Source: Arcobacter suis CECT 7833
GTDB lineage: Bacteria > Campylobacterota > Campylobacteria > Campylobacterales > Arcobacteraceae
Assembly: GCF_003544815.1 (NCBI RefSeq)
Contig: NZ_CP032100.1
Span: 744,001 to 808,000, forward strand
Direction of reading: 5' to 3'
Length of the DNA: 64,000 nt
The translations under genes were made by a program, and so were the position numbers. Of the stretch, positions 50,501 through 62,500 are shown piece after piece; the first letter of the stretch is position 1; each line of letters opens with the position of its first letter. The notes under the pieces are model-generated. The model had not been told where the DNA came from. It was given only the letters and a program-made list of their open reading frames with translations, and did not search any database.

Positions 50501-53500
50501 AATTGAAGGTAAAGCTGGAGATGATAATCTTCAAGGAGGAGCTGGAGATGATACATTTGTAGCAACTTCTTACAATGATGGTGCAGATGAAATAGATGGT
50601 GGAACAGGACGTGATACTTTAGATTATAGCGCTTATGGTTCATCAAATAAAATCACAGTAACTTTAGGTGAAGCAGATGTAGTTACGAATGTACTTGTTG
50701 CAGGTGGAAACACAGATAAAGTTCAAAATATAGAAAATATTATAGCAACTTCTGGTGATGATATTTTAATTGGAAATAGTTTAACAAATACACTTATTGG
50801 AAATGCTGGAAATGATATTCTTGATGGTAAAGCAGGAGATGATACTCTTCTTGGTGGAGCTGGAAATGATACTCTTTTTGGTGGAGCTGGAAATGATATT
50901 TTAGATGGTGGAGCTAATACAGATACTGTAAATTATTCAAATGCAATAAGTAGTGTTACAGTTGATTTAGCAGATACTTCGGCTCAAGCAGTTGGTGCAG
51001 GAGAAGGACTAGATACTCTTACTAATATAGAAAATATAGTTGGTTCAGGATTTAAAGATACTTTTTATTCAGATCATACAAAAGCAAATGTTTTTGATGG
51101 AGGAGTTGCTGATAATACTGGCGGAGATACTGTTAGTTATATTAATTTAAAAAATGACAAAACAGGAACAGCTTATACAGGAACAGCCTCAACAGATTAT
51201 ATTATTGCTGATTTAAGTGGTACAACAGATACTGTAATTATTAAAAGCAGTGGAGCAAATGTTGTTGATACTCTAATTGGAATAGAAAATATCACAGGAA
51301 CAAGTGGAAATGATACAATTTTTGGAGATAGTGGAGCAAATACATTAATTTCTGGAGCTGGAAATGATATTCTTGAAGGTGGAGTTGGAGATGATTATTT
51401 AGATGGTGGAGCTGATATTGATACGGTATTTTATAATCAAGCAACAAGTGGAGTTAATGTTAATCTTGGAACAACTGCATTACAAAATGTTGGTGGTGGA
51501 CAAGGAAATGATACTTTAATTGATATTGAAAATGTTATTGGTTCAGGATTTGCAGATACTTTTAAAGGGAATAATTCAGTTTCAAATACTTTTAACGGTG
51601 GTATGAATTTATCAACACAAGTAGAAAATATAAATGATGAAAATGATACTGTTGATTATTCTACATTAACAGGAGTTACTGATAAAATAATTGTAGATTT
51701 ATCAAATACAATAAGCGCGAATGTTCAAGTAACAGTAGCAGGTGTAGCTCAAGGTGCTGATACTTTAATCAATATTGAAAATGTTATTGGTGGAGCTGGA
51801 AATGATACTTTTACTGGTAATAACAATAATAATATCCTAACTGGTGGAGCAGGAGATGATTATTTTTATGTAAAAGATGCAGCTATTAGTGGTGAAAATG
51901 ATGTAATCATTGGTGGAACTGGAAGTGATACTGTTGATTTCTCACAAATTACAAATCCAAATTATTTTGTTGATGTAGATTTATCTTTACAAAAATTACT
52001 ACTAAAAAATTCTGCAAATAGTAATGCAATTGTTAGAAATGATAATGTATCAGAAATAGAAAATATTACAGGAACAAATAACAAAGATACTATCAAAGGA
52101 GATGCTTCAAATAACTCAATCAATGGAGCAGCTGGAACAGATAGTATTTATGGTTTAGCAGGAGATGATATTATCCAAGGTGGAGATAATACTGATAATG
52201 CAACAACATCAACACAATATGAAATCCTAGATGGTGGAGAAGGATCTGATACTATATATGGTGGAGCGGGAAATGATTCTATTCTTGGTGGAGCAGGAGA
52301 TTATGCAGATACATTATATGGAGAAGCTGGAAATGATATCATAAGTGGTGGTAGCGGAAATGATAAAATTGATGGTGGAGCTGATAATGATACCTTATAT
52401 GGTAATTCAGGTGAAGATGAAATCATAGGTGGATTAGGTAATGATACTATAAGAGGTGGTACAGAGTCAGATATTATTTATGGAGATGATACTTCAAGAG
52501 CAGATGTAAATGGTGGAAATGATATTTTATATGGTGAAGATGGAGTAGATACTATTTATGCTGGATATGGAGATGATACCCTATCAGGTGGTGCTAACGA
52601 TGATACTTTATACGGTGATGAAGGAAATGATACTGTAACTTATTCAGAAGCTAATAATGGTGTAACTGTAAATTTAGCAACTGGTATAGCCGTAGGTGAA
52701 GGAACTGATACCTTATTTTCAATAGAAAATGCTATTGGTACAAAATATGATGACACATTTATTTCAAATTTTGCAGTATCAAATAAATTTGATGGTGGAA
52801 ATGATGAAAGTGGTGAGATAAATGGTGATAGTATTAGTTATCAAACCATCAATGTAACTGACACAACAAAAGATAAAGTAGTAGTAAATCTTTCAACAGG
52901 TGCGGATGGTCAAGGTTATTATGATGCTCAAATATATCAAAATGGAAGTCTAAGTATTACAGATAAACTTAAAAATATGGAAAATATTACTGGAAGTTTA
53001 GGAAATGATACTATCACTGGGGATAATGATAAAAACACATTATATGGACTTGCTGGAGACGATATTTTAAAAGGTGAAGGTGGCGCTGATACTATTTATG
53101 CAGGTGAAGGAAATGATACTTTATTTGGAGGAAGTGGAAATGATTTTCTTGATGGAGCAGAAGGAAGTGATACAGCAAGTTACGAAGATAAATCTGTAGC
53201 TGTTACTATTGATTTCAAAAACAATGTTGCTTCAACTTCAACTGAACAAGATACTCTTTCAAATATTGAAAATGCAATAGGTGGAAGTGCTAAAGATAAA
53301 TTCATAATGAATGAAGATAATGTTGCAAATATTATTGATGGTGGAGCTGATAATGACACGGTTAGTTATGAATATTATGTAACTAATGGAGTAAAAGTAA
53401 ATTTAAGTACAACTCTTGCTCAAACTCTTGTTGATAATGCAATAGGAATAGATGACATTGATACTATTTCAAATATAGAAAATATAATTGGTTCAGCAAA

Positions 53501-56500
53501 AGATGATATATTTATAGGTTCATCACTAGTAAATACAATATTAAGTGGAGCTGGAAATGATACTTTTATAGCTGGTACTGATACTAATAATGATGGCACT
53601 ATGGACACATGGTCTGATGATGGTGCTGATTATTATGATGCAGGAGCTGGTACTGGTGACTGGGTTGATTATAGTATTATAAAAGATGATTCAAATGTTG
53701 GAACTTATGGGATTTCTTTATCTCTTGATGGTGCAAATGAAACACAAGTTACAGTAAGAGGACAAATTGCTAAAGATATTATTGTTAATGTTGAAAATAT
53801 AAAAGGAACATATGATAGTGATAGCATAAAAGGTGATGAACAAAATAACTCTATTTTAGGTTTAGATGGAGATGATATTATTTATGGAGAAGGTGGAAAA
53901 GATTCACTTTTTGGAGATGCCGGAAATGATACGATTTTTGGAGGAACTGGAGATGACTATCTTGATGCTGGAGATGGAAATGACACTTTATCAGGTGGAA
54001 GTGGAAGCGATAAAATTTATGGTGGAGCAGGAATTGATACTGTAAATTATTCAGATGCACTTGAAAGTTTACAAATAGATTTAGACCTTTCTTTATCAGG
54101 AGGACTAGCAACTGATGGTTCAATTGAGGGTAAATCAGTTGGTTCTACTGGAGATCAAGGACAAGGAATAGATGACCTTTATGGTATAGAAAATGTTATA
54201 GGGTCTAATTATACAGCTGATACCGTTTATGGAAGCAACACTATAAATATTATTAATACTCAAGCGGGTGATGATTTTGTAGAAGCTCGTGGTGGAAATG
54301 ATACTGTACTTGCTGGAGATGGAAATGATACTATTAAAGCAACTGCATATAACGATGGAGTTGATTATTATGATGGTGGAGTTGGAATTGATACTTTAGA
54401 TTATAGTAATTTAACTTCTTCTAATAATCTTACTTTAAATCTAAGTGTTGCTGCTACTAATTTATTTGTTGGAAGTAGTGTAAATGATGCTTGGCAAGTT
54501 ACAATATCAGGTGGTGGAGATAGTGATATTGTAAAAGGAATTGAAAATATTATCTCAGGCGCTGGAAATGATATTATTTTTGCTGATTCAAATTCAAACA
54601 CAATTGAAGGTGGAGCGGGAGCCGATACTTTAAGTGGTGGTGATGGAATTGATAAAATTTATGGATACTACAAAGGTCAAAGTGAAAGTATCACAGAGTA
54701 TGACACTGTAAGTTATGAATATTTAACGTCAAAAGCAGTTACTATAAATCTAGAAACAGGTATTGCTTATGTTGATGCAAATGATAATGATACGCTTATT
54801 TCAATAGAAAATGTAATTGCTGGTGGAAGTAACGATATTATAACTGGAAGTAGTGTTGTAAATACTCTTCAAGGTGGAGCAGGTGATGATACATTTATAA
54901 GCTCATTAGGCGATGATTTAATTTATGGTGGTACTACATTAGCTGATTCACATACAACTGGTGATATGGTAGATTATAGTAATAATATAAATACAAATAA
55001 TAAACTTTTTATTGATTTAGGAACAACTATTGGTGATGGATATTCTGAAGCTTTAATGACATTAATCTCTGATAATTCAAAAGTATATACAGACAAATTA
55101 TATGGAATAGAAAATATCACAGGAACTCAAAATAACGACACACTATATGGAAATAACTTAAATAATACTCTTTTAGGTGCAGAAGGAAATGATACTTTAA
55201 AAGGTGGATTAGGAGTTGATAGATTAAATGGTGGTGAAGGAAATGATTTATTCTTAATTGAAAATGCAGATATAGCTGATGCTGGTGGAGATATAATTAT
55301 CGGTGGAGCTGGAAATGATACTTTAAGTTATATTGGAATTACAAGCTCAGGAGTAACAGTTAATCTTGAAACAGGAATTGATGTTACTATTGGAGGTTAT
55401 TCTCATAGCTTTAGTGGAATAGAACATTTAATAGGTACAAATCAAAAAGATACATTAACAGGTGATATTAATCTTAACAAAGTTCAAGGTATGGGCGGAG
55501 ATGATTTAATTTATGGTCAAGATGGTGGAGATTACTTATATGGTGGCGCTGAAGGTGCTAATAGTGTAGGTTCAGGTAATGACACAATAGATGGAAAATC
55601 AGGTGATGATTTCATTTGGGGTGGAGATGGTAATGATACTGTATATGGAGGAGAAGGAAAAGATACTTTATACGGTGAAGATGGAAATGATGAACTGCAA
55701 GGTGGTATGGGTGCTGATATTCTTTATGGTGGCGCAGGAGATGATGTATTTATCTTCGAACAATCTGATAATCAAAAAGATATAGTATATGGTGGTGATG
55801 CCCTAACTGATACAAGTGTAAATGATATGATAGATTATTCTCAAGCAATTAAGGGAATGACAATTGTTTTAGCAGATAATAACCAAAAAGGAACAGCATC
55901 GAGTCAAGACCAAGGTATCGATGATATTTATGGAATAGAACACGTAAAAGGTTCAAATTTAGAAAACGATATTATCACTGGAAATAGTGCTAATAACTCA
56001 ATTTGGGGACAAGGTGGAGATGACACTATTTATGCAATAGCAGGAGATAACTATTTAGATGGTGGAATTGGAGCAGATACTATTTATGCAGGAGTTGGAT
56101 CTGATGTTCTAATAGGTGATAGTGGAAATGATGTATTTAAAACTTATTATAATTCATTAGGTGCATCTGATGCTACTAAATTTGGAGCATCAAATACTAT
56201 TTATGGTGGAACTTGGGATGGAACAACAGCTGTTGCATCTGGAAGTGATACTGTTGATTATGGTGCGATAATTGATACTTCATATAATATTTTTGCAGAT
56301 TTATCTGGAAATACAAATAATGTAGAAATTAGAACAGGTACAACTGTAATAAAAACAGATAGTGTAATTGATGTAAATAATGTAAGAGGTACATCAGGTA
56401 ATGATACATTTAGAGGAAATGCAAATGCAAATACTTTAAATGGACTAGCTGGGAATAATACTGCACTTTATACATTTGCAGCTTTGACAGCTGGAGTAGT

Positions 56501-59500
56501 TGCAAATTTACAAGCAGGAGAAGTTGAAAAAACTACTACTAATGGCACTGTTAAAGATACTTTAATAAATATTCAAAATTTAGTAGGAAGTAACTTTGAT
56601 GATACTTTTATTACAAAATTATCAGAATCAAATATCATTGATGGTAGAGCTCATGGAACTATTGGTGATACTATAGATTACAGTACAAATGGGGCTACAA
56701 AAATAATTCTTGATTTAGATATTTCTCATACTACAGATGTTTATGGTATAGGGGTAATAAATGATGGTATTTATGCAAGTGTTGCTGTTGCAAATGGAGC
56801 TACTGACAAAATTACTAATATTGAAAACATAAAAGGAAGTGCTGGAGCTGATACCATTTATGGAAATGCTGAAAATAACACAATTTACGGTATGGGTGGA
56901 GCTGATACTATTTATGGAGTTGCTGGTAATAACTATATTGATGGTGGAGCTGGAAATGACTTAATTTATAGTGGAATTGGAGCTGATAGGTTATTTGGAG
57001 GCACAGGAAACGACACATTTAGAGGAACAACTGCTGGAAGTTTTGCAGGGGATGTTATTGATGGTGGAAATGAAACTGATGGAATTAATGTAACTGGAAG
57101 AGGAAGTGACACAGTTGATTATAGTTCTGTTGATACAAGTGGATTTACAAAAGGAATAGAAGTTACTTTAAATGACACTACAGATAGTACAGTAACTATA
57201 AATGGAGTTATTTCTCACATAATTAAAAATATAGAAAATATTATTGGAACATCTCATAATGATACTATTATTGGAGATACGGGAGATAATACATTAATTG
57301 GTGGAGCTGGAACTGATACTATTAGAGGCATAACTGGAAATAACTATATTGATGGTGGAGATGATAGCGATATTATTTATGCTGGAACTGGTGAAGATAA
57401 AATCTACGCAGGTGGTGGAGATGATACTATTTTCACAGCAGTAGGAAGTGATACTGTTTATGGTGGAGATGGAAATGATAAAATTTACGGTGGACTTGGA
57501 AGTAAAATTTATGGTGGAAATTATATTACAGCAACTCAATCACATACTGATAGTGGAATAGATACAGTAAGTTATGAAGATGTAAGTAGCAGTGTTACTG
57601 TAAGACTTGATGCAAATTTTGCCATTGTAGCAGCAACTGGTAATAGTGATATTATTTTTGGTATTGAAAATGTTGTAGGGACAGCTTTTGCTGATTCAAT
57701 AGTTGGTGATATTGCAAATAATACATTAATTGGTGGTGCGGGTAATGATATACTTAATGGTTTAGATGGAGATAATAGACTAGAAGGTGGAGCAGATAAT
57801 GACACACTTATTTCAGGAAGTGGAAATAACTATGTAGATGGTGGAACAGGAAGTGATACTGTTGATTATAGTTCTTTAACTGGTACTAATTTTGGAGATG
57901 ATGATTCAATAGCAGGTCAAGTAAATGGTATTTATTACAATGGAATTAAAGTAGATTTAACAAATACTTCAGCACAAAGAATTCATGCAAACTATGGAAC
58001 AGATACTATTCTTAATATTGAAAATGTAATAGGTTCTACAAAAAATGATTATATTATTGGAAATGATGAAAAAAATATTCTTGATGGAAAAGGTGGAAAT
58101 GATTATTTTGTATTAGGACAAGGTGAAGATACAATATTAGGAGATACTGGTACTGATACTATTGCATTTACAAATACAAGTCGAACACTAGGAGTTAATG
58201 TTGATTTAAATAAAAATCAATCTTATGGAAGCCCTGATAGTTATAGAGTAATTAGTGATGGTTTTGGTAATGCCAAATATCTTGATAGTATTGAAAATGT
58301 AATTGGTACAGATTTTGATGATACTATTTTTGGAAATAGTGATGCTAATACACTTATTGGTGGAGCAGGAATTGATACTTTAAAAGGTGGATTAGGAGCT
58401 GATGTTCTTGATGGTGGAACAGGTGAAGATTGGGCATATTTTAACGATATAGCAGTATCAGGTGTTAATATAGTTTTAGACACAGATGGAAATATCGCTA
58501 ATGGAAGTTCAGGTACATCAAATATTACAGGATATACAACAACTCTTGTTGGAATTGAACATATTAAAGCCACAGCCTTAGCCGATACTATAAGAGGTGA
58601 TGATAATGCAAATTCAATTTTAGCAGGTAGTGGAAATGATACAATTTATTCATCAAAAGGTAGTGATTATATAGATGGTGAAGAGGGTATTGATACAATT
58701 GATTATGCAATTGCAGATGTAACAAGTGGATTAATAATAGATCTTGGAGCAACGCAAGTAATAGGAACTGATACAACATGGGCTGTTCAAGATGATGGTT
58801 ATGGAAATAAAGAGCTTGTATATAATATAGAAAATGTTGTAGGTACAAAAAACAATGATTTTATAAAAGGAAATACTCAAAATAATACAATTTGGGCAGG
58901 TTCTGGAGATGATACTCTTTATGGTGTAAGTGGAAATAATATTTTAATTGGTGGAACAGGAAGTGATACATTCAGAGGTGGAATAGGTGATAATATAATT
59001 TATGGAGAGACATATTCTTCATCTATTGGTTCAGCTGGGTCTGAAACAGATATATCATCAAAAGATTTAATAGATTTCACGGAAAGTGGAGTTTCTATTA
59101 CATTAAATTTAAGTGATAGCACATCTATTAATTATCTTTCATTATCTTCTTTGACACTAGATGCTAGAACTTCTATTGGATATGGGAAAAATGTAATTTA
59201 CAATGTTGAAAATGTACTTGGTGGAAGTGGTTCTGATACATTAATTGGAAGTAATGTTGCTAACGTAATTGATGGTGGAGCTAATAATGATATTATTTTT
59301 GGTTTTGGTGGAACAGGAAATACTCTAATTGGTGGGGCTGGAAATGATACTATTATGGGACTTCTTGGTGGAGATAAAATCTATGGTGGAACATTTGATG
59401 GAACAACAGCTACAAAATCTGGAAGTGATTGGGTAGATTATAGTTATATAACAGATACAAGAGCTATAAATGTTGATTTATCAGCTGTTTCAAATCAAGT

Positions 59501-62500
59501 ATCTCAAATAGGAACACCTGCAAATGCTGATACTTTAAAACATATAGAAAATGTTGTAGGAACAAAAAATAATGACATTCTAAAAGGGGATGATGTATTT
59601 ACAACAATCAATTCTCTTTTAGGATATAACGGTGATGATACTTTTATTGTTTCAAAAGGAAGCGACTATATCGATGGTGGATTAGGAATTAACACTATGG
59701 ATTATAGTAGTGTTAATTTTGCTGATGGTGGAAATAGAGTTATTGTTGATTTAGGACTTAGTGAAGCAACTGATAATGGATACCAAAATCTAGGAGTTGC
59801 AGTAAAAGATACACTTCTTAATATTCAAAAAGTAATTGGTACAAGTGGAGATGATACTCTTTATGGAAGTTCATATGCCAATGTATTTGTAGGAGGTGCT
59901 GGAAATGACTATATAGATGGTCGTGAAGGTGCTGATACTATTTATGGAACTTCTGGAAATAATAAATTATTTGGTGGAAAAGATAAAGATACTATTTATG
60001 GTGGAACAGGAAATGACACTTTAGATGGTGGTGCTGATGATGATATTCTTGATGGAAGTTTAGGTGGAAATAATACTTTTATAGGTGCTACAGGAAATGA
60101 TACATTTACTGGAGGTTCAGGAGTTGATACACTTTATTATTTAAATGCAGAATCAGGTATTACAGTTACTCTTAAACCAACAGGTGAAGATGGAACTATT
60201 ACGAGTTTAACAGATGGAACAGATAGTTTAAAAACACATTTTGAAAGAATTATTGCAACAAACTTTAAAGATACTATAGACCTAAGTAAAGCACAAGCAG
60301 CTAATACTATTTTAGCAAATGGTGGAAATGATACAGTAACTGCAAGTGCAAGTTATAATGACACTATTTACGGTGGAGATGGAGATGATGTCTTTTATGC
60401 AAATGGTGGAAATAATATTTATTATGGTGGAAATGCAATTTTAGATGCAAACGGAGATATAACTGGAAGCAACGCAAGTGGAACTGATACAATTAATTAT
60501 AGTTTATCAACTGGAAGTGTGAATGTAAATTTAACTAATAACACAGCTAGTGTAAATGGATTTGGTGGAACAGATACTATTTATAATATTGCAAATGTGA
60601 CAGGTTCAAATCAAAATGATATTTTAAAAGGTGATGTTGGAGTAAATAAAATTTTAGCTGAAAATGGAGATGACTGGATTATTGCAACTGCTGGAAATGA
60701 TGAAATATCTGGTGGAAATCATACTCAAGTTGATAACACTCAAGGATCAACCACAGTAAAAGATGGTGGTGGAGATTGGCTTAGTTTTCAAGAAGTAGCA
60801 AATGGACTAAATGCAACTATGAGCAATAATTCTATTACTTTTGGTGGATACACTCCAAATATTAAAGAAATCGAGAATCTTTTTGGTTCTATTTATAACG
60901 ATATTTTAAGAGGAGATAACACTAATAATACACTTCATGGATATGATGGGAATGATGTTATTTATGGAACAGCTGGAAATAACTTCTTAATTGGTGGAAA
61001 AGGAGATGATACTTTACTTGGTGGAAGTGGTGTTGATAAATATGATGGTGGAGATGTTTCTATTGGAACATTCTATACTTCAAGTGGAGTTCATGGAAAC
61101 AACACGATTAGCTTTTATGATACGACAAGTGCTGGAGTAAATGTTGATTTATCTTATGACAATGGGGATACAACGACAGGAAGAGTAATAAATGATGGAT
61201 ATGGAAATACAGAAACTTATGTAAGAAATATTCATAACATAGTAGGAACTCTTAACTATAATGACATACTAAAAGGTAATAACTTAAAAAATATTATTAA
61301 TGGTTATGGTGGAGATGATATTATTTATGGAATCGGTGGAGAAAATACACTTTATGGGGGAACAGGAGTAGATACAATCTACACAGCTACTACAAAAGCA
61401 GGAGCTGAACGAGGTGATGTTGTTTATGGAGGACTAGGTACAGATACTTTAATTGGTTCTTTCCACAAAGACTTTTTAATAGGTGGAGAAGAAAATGGAA
61501 GTGATATTGAAAAAGATTGGATAAATTATACTTCTCTTACAAATGTACATAATTATGGTATTAGTATAGATTTATCTTCTAAAGTTACTTTTACAGATGC
61601 TGATGGAGATAGAGGAAGTTTAAATGGTAGTTATTCTCAAATATTTGAATTAGATAATAGTGGAACTAAAACAGCTAATTTTGATTATATTTCTCAAATA
61701 GAACATATCCTAGGAAGTTCTAAAAATGATACTTTAAAAGGGGATAACATAATCACTACTGATGGCGGTGGAAATACTATTTTTGCAGCTGCGGGAGATG
61801 ATACTATTATCTTAGATGCTGGTGGAACAGACTACATAGATGGAGGAACTGGAAGCAACTGGTTAAGTTTAGTAGATAATTACAGAGGAACTATTGATTT
61901 AAGAAATGTAAGTGGTAGTGGAGGAAATACTAATGGAAATGTAACATTAGTAAATATTCAAAATATTTTAGGTTCAGCTGTAAGTGAGACTGTATGGGGA
62001 AGTTCTACAACAAGTAAAGAAATTTTTGTTATGAATGGCGGAAATGATTATGTTTTAGGCGGAGCAGGTGATGATGTCTATGATATGGGAACTGGAGATG
62101 ACAGAGTTTCAAATAACTATGGAAGTGATACAATAATCGGTGGAACTGGAGTTGATACTCTTGATATGTGGAATGATATTGGTGCAAACCAAGGAACAAA
62201 CATAGTATTTAATTCTATTTTAGCATCTAGTTATACGGGACTTGCAACAGATTTAGGAACATTAACTCTTTCGAATCAAACAGCTGTAATAGAATCTAAA
62301 ACTATAAATGGTCTTTCAACTCTAAGTGATGGAGCGTATAATTTTTATAAAATAAAAGATGGACAAGGCGCTTTTGATTATTTATATCAAGATGGAAGTA
62401 ATCCAGATTTTGAACAGTTTTTTATGACAGATAATGCTGATATTTTTGTTGGTTCAAATAATAGTGATACTGTTTTTGGATATGGTGGAAATGACACTAT

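Noticed and set aside
55591..55785. Rightward 64-codon frame inside the RTX gene
   Set aside because: Out of frame with the continuous RTX reading frame and without a ribosome site; the RTX frame is intact across it.
37855..58848. Many leftward frames of 60-160 codons opposite the RTX gene
   Set aside because: They are antisense shadows of the nonapeptide codons, giving His/Leu/Tyr-rich or Ser/Pro-rich strings with no ribosome sites and no family resemblance.
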